Under the pieces are notes generated by a model. It saw only the letters and a list, made by a program, of their open reading frames with translations, was not told where the DNA came from and did not search any database. Both the position numbers and the translations under genes were made by a program. From Betaproteobacteria bacterium TMED41 (lineage in GTDB: Bacteria; Pseudomonadota; Gammaproteobacteria; Burkholderiales; Burkholderiaceae_A), in assembly GCA_002167365.1 (NCBI GenBank), contig NHCU01000024.1, positions 73,747-79,698 on the forward strand: DNA of 5,952 nucleotides, in the 5' to 3' direction. Positions 1 to 5,952 of this stretch are shown piece after piece. Position 1 is the stretch's first letter; each line of letters opens with the position of its first letter.

Positions 1-500
1 ATAAAAATCTGAGCATTGAAAATCTTTTTTTGTCTGCAGAAAATAATCCAGTTTTTATAAAAAAAGTTATTGGGCTTATTAAAAATGACTACAAACAAGA
101 TGCAAAATTAACGAAAATTATATCTTCAGCTTACTCAAAGATTGGAGACCAAAAAAAATCATGTGAAATTCTGGAAGAATTTTTAAATTATCAATGGGAT
201 CCTAGTTTGTTGAACTTATATGCTGGCTTTACAAATGAATCTAAAAGTTTGTTTAAAAAATTTGAAAACTGGGAGCAAAAATTTTCAACGCATTGGGAGT
301 TTCATTTTAATTATGGCAAAGTTTGCAAATTGCATAAACTTTGGGGTAAAGCTCAACTACATTTTGAAAAATCGATTGAAATTAGCCCCTCTGTCGAAGC
401 ATATGTAAGTTTAGCTGAAATTTTCAAAATTTTAAAAAATGAAAAAGCTGCTACAAATTGCTGGGAAAAAGCAGCTTATATTTCATTGAAAGTTAACTGA
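1..500 (+). CDS. hemY: HemY-type TPR protein, C-terminal part (5' end outside window)
   Basis: The frame is open from base 3 to the TGA at 498-500 (165 residues), with no start codon preceded by a ribosome site, so the gene begins upstream. The TTG at 30 is only the first nominal start and is unlikely to be real. The visible part is helical and Lys-rich, with at least two TPR-like helix pairs. The best landmark is LWGKAQLHFEKS (bases 339-374), close to the LWGKA(R/Q)xxxExS signature of the HemY C-terminus, followed by a second pair starting VEAYVSLAEIF. HemY is an inner-membrane protein with N-terminal membrane helices and a TPR domain, usually encoded after hemC/hemD/hemX and linked to late tetrapyrrole synthesis; its exact role is unsettled. 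It is not the protoporphyrinogen oxidase also called HemY in Bacillus. The N-terminal membrane segments lie off the window, so the call rests on the signature and TPR pattern. Confidence 0.72.
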   Translation, partial: KNLSIENLFLSAENNPVFIKKVIGLIKNDYKQDAKLTKIISSAYSKIGDQKKSCEILEEFLNYQWDPSLLNLYAGFTNESKSLFKKFENWEQKFSTHWEFHFNYGKVCKLHKLWGKAQLHFEKSIEISPSVEAYVSLAEIFKILKNEKAATNCWEKAAYISLKVN

Positions 501-2559
501 CCCAAAAGGCTCCTGCTGGAAGAATTGGAATAATTAGTAACGCTACAATATTAATTATTTTTATCAAGGGATTAATGGCTGGACCAGCAGTATCCTTGTA
601 AGGATCTCCAACTGTATCCCCAGTTACGGCAGCTTTATGAGCCTCGGATCCTTTACCACCATGATTCCCATCTTCAATATATTTTTTTGCATTATCCCAA
701 GCACCTCCACCGGTACACATCGAAATTGCCACGAAAAGACCGGTTACAATTGTCCCCATTAAAAGACCACCTAGGGCTTTAGGTCCCAGTAAAAAACCCA
801 CAAGGATGGGAACGATAACAGGTAATAATGAAGGAACAATCATTTCCTGAATTGCTGACTTCGTTAGCAGATCAACTGCTTTGTGATATTCGGGTTTGGC
901 CTTTCCTTCCATTATTCCTGTAATTTCTTTGAATTGTCGTCTTACTTCGGTAACAACAGAACCTGCGCATCTTCCTACTGATTCCATTGCCATAGCCGCA
1001 AAAAGAAAAGGAATTAGCCCTCCTATAAACAAACCAACGATGACCATATGATCAGATAAGTCAAATGAGACATACAGTCCGATACTTTCAAGGCCGTGCG
1101 TATAATCCGCAAACAGGACAAGTGCAGCTAAACCAGCTGAGCCAATTGCATAACCTTTAGTCACAGCCTTTGTTGTATTTCCTACGGCATCAAGAGGGTC
1201 AGTTACGGCTCTCACATCTGCAGATAACTCGGCCATTTCGGCAATACCGCCAGCATTATCCGTTATTGGGCCGTAAGCATCTAAGGCAACAACAATTCCA
1301 GCCATTGACAACATAGATGTTGCTGCAATTGCTATTCCGTATAATCCCGCGAGATAGTATGCGCTAAGAATTGCAACTATCACGGAAATTACTGGCCAAG
1401 CAGTTGATCTCATAGAAATTGCAATGCCAGCAATGATATTTGTAGCATGACCTGTTTCGGAGGCTGCTGCAACATCCTGAACGGGTTTGCATTCTGTAGC
1501 GGTGTAATATTCGGTAATTATTACCAAGGCTCCTGTTAATACTATTCCGACTATCGAGGCACCCCAAAGATTCAGTGGGCTAATAGATGAAACAGAATCA
1601 GATATACCACCCATCATGAAGTAAGTTACAAACCAAAAGGCAACAATTGATAAAACAGCAGAAACAATTAGTCCTTTATATAAAGCATTCATTATTTTTC
1701 CGCTACCAGAATATTTAACGAAAAAACATCCAATTATTGAGGCAATTGCAGAAACAGCCCCCAAAGCTAAGGGGTAAACTGTAGCAGTATATTCAAGCCC
1801 TGGTAATGTTAGGGCGCCAAGTAGCATTGTGGCAATTACAGTTACAGCATATGTCTCAAATAGGTCAGCTGCCATTCCAGCACAATCCCCAACATTATCG
1901 CCTACGTTATCAGCGATTACGGCTGGATTTCTTGGGTCATCTTCAGGAATTCCGGCTTCGACCTTCCCAACTAAATCAGCGCCTACATCAGCCCCTTTGG
2001 TAAAAATTCCTCCTCCCAAACGAGCAAAAATAGAAATCAATGATGAACCAAAAGCGAAACCAATAAGTGGCTTTAAAGCAGTGTTTATTGCATTAATATC
2101 AGCGCTACTCAGTAAAAAAGCAGTAAAACCAGCTACTCCAATTAAACCAAGCCCAATCACCAACATACCTGTGATTGCTCCACCCCTAAAAGCTACGGCA
2201 AGAGCAGGATTTATGCCTTGTTTTGCGGCTTCCGCAGTTCGAACATTTGCTCTAACACTAATATTCATGCCAATAAATCCTGCGACACCAGATAAAATAG
2301 CACCTAACGCAAATCCAATTGCGGTCAGTATACCCAGACCCGGAACAAAGACTATGATAATTAAAATGATAACTCCAACAATACTTATAGTTCTATACTG
2401 TCGCGCTAAGTAGGCAGAGGCCCCATCTTGGATTGCTGAAGCTATCTCTTGCATTCGGCTATTTCCAATTGGTTGCTTTAAAATCCATTTTATTGAGAAT
2501 AATGCATATACAATAGTAATAGCTCCCGCTAACAGTGAAAAGGATAGTCCATAGGACAT
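493..2559 (-). CDS. hppA: K+-independent proton-translocating membrane pyrophosphatase
   Basis: This 688-residue polytopic protein hydrolyses PPi on the cytoplasmic side and pumps H+ across the inner membrane. The length is normal for bacterial members. Family motifs are all present: DVGADLVGKVE (191-201) and EDDPRNP (206-212), which with GDNVGD (220-225) bind Mg-PPi; DNAGGIAEM (434-442); and the C-terminal GDTVGDPYKDT (647-657). The potassium determinant reads GNTTKAVT, with Lys464 and Thr467. K+-dependent enzymes carry Ala at the Lys position, so this is predicted to be the K+-independent H+ pump. The ATG at 2559 is supported by a perfect AAGGAG (2567-2572) seven bases upstream and by an N-terminal membrane helix. 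It is divergent from ppa, so one intergenic region may control both pyrophosphatases. The 3' end overlaps that of hemY by 8 bp on the opposite strand. Only the ion specificity is inferred. Confidence 0.97.
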   Translation of the reverse strand: MSYGLSFSLLAGAITIVYALFSIKWILKQPIGNSRMQEIASAIQDGASAYLARQYRTISIVGVIILIIIVFVPGLGILTAIGFALGAILSGVAGFIGMNISVRANVRTAEAAKQGINPALAVAFRGGAITGMLVIGLGLIGVAGFTAFLLSSADINAINTALKPLIGFAFGSSLISIFARLGGGIFTKGADVGADLVGKVEAGIPEDDPRNPAVIADNVGDNVGDCAGMAADLFETYAVTVIATMLLGALTLPGLEYTATVYPLALGAVSAIASIIGCFFVKYSGSGKIMNALYKGLIVSAVLSIVAFWFVTYFMMGGISDSVSSISPLNLWGASIVGIVLTGALVIITEYYTATECKPVQDVAAASETGHATNIIAGIAISMRSTAWPVISVIVAILSAYYLAGLYGIAIAATSMLSMAGIVVALDAYGPITDNAGGIAEMAELSADVRAVTDPLDAVGNTTKAVTKGYAIGSAGLAALVLFADYTHGLESIGLYVSFDLSDHMVIVGLFIGGLIPFLFAAMAMESVGRCAGSVVTEVRRQFKEITGIMEGKAKPEYHKAVDLLTKSAIQEMIVPSLLPVIVPILVGFLLGPKALGGLLMGTIVTGLFVAISMCTGGGAWDNAKKYIEDGNHGGKGSEAHKAAVTGDTVGDPYKDTAGPAINPLIKIINIVALLIIPILPAGAFWVS

Positions 2560-2566
2560 CTTATGT

Positions 2567-2572
2567 CTCCTT
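2567..2572 (-). promoter_or_regulatory. Shine-Dalgarno site of hppA
   Basis: On the minus strand the sequence reads AAGGAG, then seven bases, then ATG at 2559. This is a full-strength ribosome binding site and fixes the hppA start. It contrasts with the absence of such a site before ppa and nadE. Confidence 0.85.
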
Positions 2573-2618
2573 GTTTTCTAAATAAATTTATTTTGTATTG
2601 GAAATATGTTTTTGAGTC

Positions 2619-2639
2619 TTTGCAAAAATAATTTGCAAA
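2619..2639. repeat. Tandem 8-bp palindromes in the hppA/ppa divergent region
   Basis: The palindrome TTTGCAAA occurs twice, at 2619-2626 and 2632-2639, separated by AATAA (centres 13 bp apart). The second copy extends to the 10-bp palindrome ATTTGCAAAT (2631-2640). It sits near the middle of the only substantial spacer in the window, between two divergent pyrophosphatase genes, which is where an operator for a dimeric regulator would be expected. No regulator is identified, and in AT-rich DNA short palindromes arise by chance, although the shared GC core and tight spacing argue somewhat against that. Confidence 0.4.
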
Positions 2640-2644
2640 TACGG

Positions 2645-2672
2645 TTATCAATCTTAATTAACCATATATCAT
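2645..2672 (+). promoter_or_regulatory. Possible sigma70-type promoter of ppa
   Basis: TTATCA (2645-2650, four of six matches to TTGACA) is followed after 16 bp by TATCAT (2667-2672, five of six matches to TATAAT). Transcription would begin about 2679-2681, almost on the ATG at 2681. The ppa mRNA would then be leaderless or nearly so, consistent with the lack of a Shine-Dalgarno site there. In such AT-rich DNA, hexamers of this quality are common, so this is a weak prediction. I found no comparably good promoter for hppA on the other strand. Confidence 0.28.
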
Positions 2673-2680
2673 AACACCAT

Positions 2681-2731
2681 ATGCCTTTAATTAAAGTCAC
2701 TTCATGAGAAAATCTACCAACTGAATTTAAC
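2681..2731 (+). pseudogene. ppa: Native 5' end of ppa, interrupted by an in-frame TGA
   Basis: In the same frame as the ppa body, translation from ATG 2681 reads MPLIKVTS, then TGA at 2705-2707, then ENLPTEFN leading straight into VIIEIP. This aligns without gaps to the family N-terminus as I recall it from E. coli (MSLLNVPAGKDLPEDIYVVIEIP), with the TGA at the Gly of the A-G-K segment. A single GGA to TGA change would explain it. No ATG, GTG or TTG lies between the TGA and GTG 2732. No Shine-Dalgarno sequence precedes ATG 2681. The homology upstream of the stop shows that the ancestral start is 2681, not 2732; whether the TGA is real in the organism cannot be told from one sequence. Confidence 0.75.
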
Positions 2732-3217
2732 GTGATAATAGAAATTCCGTCGCATTCTGACCCTATAAAATATGAAGTTGATAAGGATTCAGGCGCTTTA
2801 TTTGTAGATAGATTCATGCTAACTTCAATGCACTATCCTTGCAATTATGGCTACATCCCCCAGACAATTAGTGAAGACGGTGACCCGACTGATGTACTTG
2901 TGATCACTCCTTTTCCTGTTGCAATGGGAGCAGTAGTTCCATGCAGACCAGTAGGAATATTAAAAATGGAGGATGAAGAGGGCATAGATGCAAAGGTCTT
3001 GGCTGTTCCAATTAATTCAGTATTACCCATATATAAACATTGGTTAGAAGTTGGTGACATAGCGCTAGAGAGACTCACACAGATCAAACATTTTTTTGAA
3101 CACTACAAAGATCTCGAGGATGGGAAGTGGGTAAAAGTTATAGGTTGGTATGGTTCTGATTCAGCAAAAAAAGAAATTTTAAAATCCCATGAACGATATA
3201 AAGACTTGGGTAAGTGA
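2732..3217 (+). CDS. ppa: Inorganic pyrophosphatase, family I (intact body; true 5' end is at 2681)
   Basis: This is a soluble cytoplasmic enzyme that hydrolyses PPi to two phosphates and so drives nucleotide, NAD and aminoacyl-tRNA synthesis. The uninterrupted frame from GTG 2732 gives 161 residues; counted from ATG 2681 the protein would be 178, like E. coli Ppa (about 176). The active-site set I can map is complete: Glu of VIIEIP (E. coli E20), Lys and Glu of DPIKYE (K29, E31), Arg of VDRF (R43), both Tyr of YPCNY (Y51, Y55), the three Asp of DGDPTD (D65, D67, D70), the acidic residues and Lys of EDEEGIDAK (D97, D102, K104), and Tyr-Lys of HYKDLE (Y141, K142). GTG 2732 lies just before the E20 equivalent and has no ribosome site, so it is a poor natural start and would drop the N-terminal strand. 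The gene diverges from hppA and converges on the GNAT gene. It may be a recent pseudogene, a restart product or an error-affected intact gene. Confidence 0.93.
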   Translation: MIIEIPSHSDPIKYEVDKDSGALFVDRFMLTSMHYPCNYGYIPQTISEDGDPTDVLVITPFPVAMGAVVPCRPVGILKMEDEEGIDAKVLAVPINSVLPIYKHWLEVGDIALERLTQIKHFFEHYKDLEDGKWVKVIGWYGSDSAKKEILKSHERYKDLGK

Positions 3218-3220
3218 ATT

Positions 3221-3248
3221 AAACTTAATTTTACGTATTCTTAAGTTT
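3221..3248. terminator. AT-rich inverted repeat between convergent ppa and GNAT genes
   Basis: AAACTTAA (3221-3228) and TTAAGTTT (3241-3248) are perfect inverted copies around a 12-base loop. The right arm contains the GNAT gene's stop codon. The position suits a bidirectional terminator, but the stem has only one G-C pair and neither strand shows a clear T-tract after it, so it would be a weak intrinsic terminator at best. Confidence 0.3.
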
Positions 3249-4398
3249 GAAAAGGGCTTCTATCATTTAATTCCGACAAATAACTTTCAACTCCTATTCC
3301 TTCTCGCGCTAAAAAATTTTTAACAGCATCTCGGAATCGGTCATCCGATATCCAGTGTACTGATCCTGTTTGATTAGGTTCAAAACCTCTTGCTAATTTA
3401 TGTTCCCCCTGTGCTCCTCCCTCGATTTTAGCCACACCGCTATTTATTGCCCATTCAATAGGACTATAATAGGAAACTTCAAAATGAAGGCATGAAACCC
3501 TCTCGAGGGCCCCCCAATATCGTCCATATGCAATTGTCTCCCCATTTTCCTTTCCCAGCATCATTAGTGAACTTGCAATGAACTTCTTTTCTTTTCTGTT
3601 TTCAGCTATGCATATTGCAAAATGTTCCGACATTTTTTCAGCCACGTAGGAAAAAAAATCCCTGTTTAAATATGGAGCGTTTCCATGCTCCCAATATGTA
3701 TTTTCATAGCATTTATAAAAAAAATCCCAGTGTTCAGAAGTAATTTCATTTCCTTGATATACGTAGCATTTAATTTGAGATTCGGTAATTTTTCGTCTTT
3801 CAGCTTTGATTTTCTTTCTTTTCTTCTGTGATAAAGTTTTCAAAAAATCGTCGAAACACGAAAATCCACGATTTTTCCATTGGAACTGAACTCCAAACCT
3901 TCTCAGCCAACCAATATTCTCCGCATCTTTAAGTTCATCATCATTTCCAAACAATAAATGTATTGAGGAAAATTCATTCTTTTTGGTTTCCTCTGTTAGT
4001 ATTTTTAAAATAGTTGATCTTGCTTTGTTGTCTCGTGTAAGAATTCTTGTGCCGGATACCGGACTAAATGGACTGGCAACTAACCATTTTGGGTAATAAG
4101 ATCTTCCTGAATTTTCAAACGCATTTGCCCATGCCCAGTCAAAAACATACTCTCCATATGAATGAAATTTCGCATATCTTGGTGCTATTCCACATAAAGT
4201 TGAATTTTCGTCATAAACTAGTAGAGGTCTGGGAATCCAGCCAGTTTTTTCGCCCACGCAACCGGCTATCTCCATTGCCACTAAAAATTCCCATTTTGTA
4301 AAAGGAGTTACGGAAGAATTTAAATTCCATATTTTTTCATAAATTTTTTTTGGAATTTTTGAAATCCCCTCGGTGGTTTCTACCTTATACTTTGTCAC
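3241..4398 (-). CDS. GNAT-superfamily protein of the DUF482 / FemAB-like family
   Basis: This is a 385-residue soluble protein, the usual length for the family (peptidoglycan biosynthesis/recognition-like, FemAB-like GNAT fold). Landmarks in order are FHSYGEYVFDWAWA (78-91); a very basic stretch QKKRKKIKAERRKI (191-204); YWEHGNAPYLNRDFF (235-249); YGRYWG (271-276); HFEVSYYSPIEWAI (285-298); and EGGAQGEHKLARGFEP (316-331), the most conserved block. No signal peptide or membrane helix is seen. The substrate is unknown; acyl or aminoacyl transfer is inferred from the fold only. The GTG start at 4398 is chosen because an in-frame TAA lies directly upstream, AAGG (4406-4409) is seven bases ahead, and the N-terminal homology begins within the first 15 residues. 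It is divergent from nadE with an 18-bp gap. I recall this family next to NAD+ synthetase in betaproteobacteria, but cannot verify that here. Confidence 0.88.
   Translation of the reverse strand: MTKYKVETTEGISKIPKKIYEKIWNLNSSVTPFTKWEFLVAMEIAGCVGEKTGWIPRPLLVYDENSTLCGIAPRYAKFHSYGEYVFDWAWANAFENSGRSYYPKWLVASPFSPVSGTRILTRDNKARSTILKILTEETKKNEFSSIHLLFGNDDELKDAENIGWLRRFGVQFQWKNRGFSCFDDFLKTLSQKKRKKIKAERRKITESQIKCYVYQGNEITSEHWDFFYKCYENTYWEHGNAPYLNRDFFSYVAEKMSEHFAICIAENRKEKKFIASSLMMLGKENGETIAYGRYWGALERVSCLHFEVSYYSPIEWAINSGVAKIEGGAQGEHKLARGFEPNQTGSVHWISDDRFRDAVKNFLAREGIGVESYLSELNDRSPFQT
4386..4391 (+). promoter_or_regulatory. Possible -10 element for nadE inside the GNAT coding region
   Basis: TATACT matches TATAAT at five of six positions and would start transcription near 4398, about 19 bases before the nadE ATG. 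The nearest -35-like hexamer, TTGAAA (4359-4364), is 21 bp upstream, longer than the preferred 17, so support is weak. With only 18 bp between the two start codons, any nadE promoter must lie within the GNAT gene. Confidence 0.25.
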
Positions 4399-4405
4399 TT
4401 ACTTA

Positions 4406-4409
4406 CCTT
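4406..4409 (-). promoter_or_regulatory. Shine-Dalgarno site that fixes the GNAT GTG start
   Basis: On the minus strand AAGG is followed by seven bases and GTG at 4398, and the three bases just before the GTG are an in-frame TAA. The GTG is therefore the most upstream start possible and has a sensible ribosome site. Confidence 0.6.
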
Positions 4410-4416
4410 AAGAATT

Positions 4417-5952
4417 ATGATTAAAATTACAATTGCGCAGATAAATCCATCATTAGGTGATTTAACCTTTAATTCAAAGATTATCTTAGAAAATGCTCGT
4501 AAAGCTAGTTTAGAGAACTCAAATTTACTTGTTACTCCTGAGCTTAGCCTAACAGGATATTCCCCTGAGGATCTTCTTTTAAGAAAAAGTTTTATCAGTG
4601 AGGTTGAAAAAAAACTTTTGGAATTAATATTTCAAGTCAAAATAATTTCACCTGAACTTACAGTAGTAGTTGGACACCCACTAGCCAGTAAAGATAGCAA
4701 ACAACTCTTTAACGCCGCAACCGTTTTTCGGTCAGGAAAAATTATTGCGAGATATGGCAAATTAGAATTACCAAATTATGCAGTGTTTGATGAGAGAAGA
4801 TATTTTGATCAAGACGGTACACCTTGTATTTTCGGGGTTGATGGTGTGAATTGTGCAATAAATATTTGTGAGGATGTTTGGTTTTCAAGAGCTCCGAAAA
4901 TGGCAAAGGCTGCTGGCGCTGACATCATTTTAATTTTAAATGCCTCGCCGTTTTATTTAGAGAAAGAAAAAGAGAGAGTTTCTGTAGTAAAAAAAAATGT
5001 AGCAGATATTGGCTTGAGTGCTGTTTTTTGCAACATTGTAGGAGGGCAGGATGAACTGGTTTTTGATGGCAGCAGTTTTGTTATTGATAATAAAGGCAAA
5101 ATTTTACTCAGAGCACAACAATTTGAGAGTGATTTAATATCATTTGAGTTTTGTAAAAATGGTAATTCAACACTTGGAAGAATTGAAAAAACAGAAAACT
5201 TATTGTCACAAATTTATAAAGCACTTGTCATTGGCACCCGAGATTATGTGATTAAAAATGGTTTTAAAAGTGCGCTCGTTGGTTTATCAGGAGGTATAGA
5301 TTCAGCTTTGACATTAGCAATAGCTGTTGAAGCGCTAGGGGCTGACAAGGTATCTGCAGTCATGATGCCATCTAAGTATACATCCGAGCAAAGTCTGAAT
5401 GACGCAAAGATTTGCTCTGAAAATCTTGGTGTAAATTTTCAGGTCATTTCAATCAGGGATTTGATTCAGGAATTTGATAATTCTCTTCTTCCACATTTCA
5501 AAGGGTTATCAAAAGATGTTACAGAGGAAAATTTACAATCCAGAGTCAGAGGTGTTTTGTTAATGGCGCTTTCAAACAAGTGGAAAAGCTTACTACTTAC
5601 AACTGGTAATAAATCAGAGATTGCAGTTGGGTATTGCACTTTATACGGTGATATGTGTGGCGGATATTCTGTATTAAAGGATGTATTAAAAACAACGGTA
5701 TATGATTTATCAAAATTTTTAAATCAAAAGGCAGAACATGCTGGTTTGGTTATTCCCATTCCTCCTAACGTTATTAACCGTCCACCCTCAGCTGAACTCG
5801 ACTACAATCAGCTAGACCAAGATTCGCTTCCCCCTTATGAAGTATTAGATAAAATTTTGAATAGTTACTTGAATAATTGTTTATCTCCAAAAGATCTACT
5901 CAATTTGGGTTATCCTGAGACAACAGTTATTAAAGTTTTAAAATTGATTAAG
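4417..5952 (+). CDS. nadE: Glutamine-dependent NAD+ synthetase (3' end outside window)
   Basis: The reading frame is open from ATG 4417 to the window edge, exactly 512 codons, against roughly 540 in two-domain bacterial enzymes, so about the last 25-30 residues are missing. It converts deamido-NAD+ to NAD+ using ATP and ammonia drawn from glutamine, releasing AMP and PPi, in the cytoplasm. The N-terminal nitrilase-fold glutaminase domain (about 1-265) shows the Glu-Lys-Cys triad: E42 in TPELSLTGY, K115 in KLELPNYAVFDE, and C151 in NICEDVW. The synthetase domain (about 270 on) has the ATP pyrophosphatase P-loop SGGIDSA (291-297), TTGNKSEIAVGYCTLYGD with the GG that follows, and PPSAELDYNQLDQDSLPPYE. 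The start matches the family's IxIAQINPxxGD opening. No good Shine-Dalgarno site precedes it. A C-terminal tail beginning with the usual EYKRRQ-type segment should follow. No internal TGA is present. Confidence 0.96.
   Translation, partial: MIKITIAQINPSLGDLTFNSKIILENARKASLENSNLLVTPELSLTGYSPEDLLLRKSFISEVEKKLLELIFQVKIISPELTVVVGHPLASKDSKQLFNAATVFRSGKIIARYGKLELPNYAVFDERRYFDQDGTPCIFGVDGVNCAINICEDVWFSRAPKMAKAAGADIILILNASPFYLEKEKERVSVVKKNVADIGLSAVFCNIVGGQDELVFDGSSFVIDNKGKILLRAQQFESDLISFEFCKNGNSTLGRIEKTENLLSQIYKALVIGTRDYVIKNGFKSALVGLSGGIDSALTLAIAVEALGADKVSAVMMPSKYTSEQSLNDAKICSENLGVNFQVISIRDLIQEFDNSLLPHFKGLSKDVTEENLQSRVRGVLLMALSNKWKSLLLTTGNKSEIAVGYCTLYGDMCGGYSVLKDVLKTTVYDLSKFLNQKAEHAGLVIPIPPNVINRPPSAELDYNQLDQDSLPPYEVLDKILNSYLNNCLSPKDLLNLGYPETTVIKVLKLIK

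Noticed and set aside
1364..1567. Short open frame on the - strand inside hppA
   Set aside because: It lies in another frame of a strongly conserved hppA segment and has no recognisable features.
1829..2413. A 194-codon open frame on the + strand
   Set aside because: It lies antisense within hppA, has a low-complexity Pro/Ala/Ile composition expected from reading a membrane protein gene backwards, and shows no family motif.
2705..2707. Reassignment of UGA to an amino acid (for example Gly as in some candidate phyla, or Trp)
   Set aside because: No other internal TGA occurs in frame in the roughly 1,900 codons of hemY, hppA, ppa, the GNAT gene and nadE, and TGA ends both hemY and ppa at the positions expected from homology. 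Gly and Trp use standard codons throughout.
2704..2724. ATG at 2704 as the ppa start
   Set aside because: It is in a different frame from ppa and meets a TGA after six codons; no frameshift is needed to explain the upstream homology.
2705..2760. Selenocysteine insertion at the ppa TGA
   Set aside because: The AT-rich bases directly after the TGA form no evident stem-loop of the bacterial SECIS kind, and the family has Gly here, not a catalytic Cys.
2578..2817. A 79-codon open frame on the - strand across the hppA/ppa spacer
   Set aside because: It overlaps the conserved start of ppa, lacks a convincing start context, and would occupy the shared control region; it appears to be a shadow.
4068..4301. 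77-codon open frame on the + strand inside the GNAT gene
   Set aside because: It is antisense to the conserved N-terminal part of the GNAT protein and resembles no known family.
4414..4419. CATAAT on the - strand as a -10 element for the GNAT gene
   Set aside because: It would place the transcription start on or inside the ribosome binding site, and no -35-like hexamer lies at the right distance.

Overview
The window is AT-rich, densely packed chromosomal DNA from what looks like a proteobacterium. It carries five protein-coding genes, all with recognisable housekeeping relatives: the 3' end of a HemY-type TPR protein (+), a K+-independent membrane proton-pumping pyrophosphatase hppA (-), a family I soluble inorganic pyrophosphatase ppa (+), a DUF482/FemAB-like GNAT protein (-), and most of a glutamine-dependent NAD+ synthetase nadE (+, running off the right edge). 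HemY, the Ppa sequence and the GNAT protein all resemble beta/gammaproteobacterial versions. Together with the AT richness and short spacers this suggests a streamlined marine or symbiotic beta- or gammaproteobacterium. That placement is inference from remembered family sequences and needs a search.

Layout: the genes alternate strand all the way along (+ - + - +), so every junction is convergent or divergent and no two neighbours form an operon. hemY and hppA converge and overlap by 8 bp. hppA and ppa diverge from a 121-bp region holding a repeated palindrome, TTTGCAAA. ppa and the GNAT gene converge across 23 bp containing an AT-rich inverted repeat. The GNAT gene and nadE diverge with only 18 bp between their start codons. 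No non-coding stretch exceeds 300 bp, and I see no rRNA, tRNA, CRISPR or mobile element.

The shared theme is pyrophosphate. NadE releases PPi when it adenylates nicotinate adenine dinucleotide, Ppa would hydrolyse cytoplasmic PPi to heat, and HppA would conserve the energy as a proton gradient. The most notable observation is in ppa. The natural reading frame, beginning at ATG 2681, aligns without a gap to the family N-terminus but has an in-frame TGA (2705-2707) where a Gly is expected. The rest of the gene is intact and all the active-site residues I can map are kept. This is either a nonsense mutation (perhaps tolerated because hppA is next door), a base error in the assembly, or a case of readthrough or internal restart at GTG 2732. 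I found no evidence of a wholly new biological system in this window.
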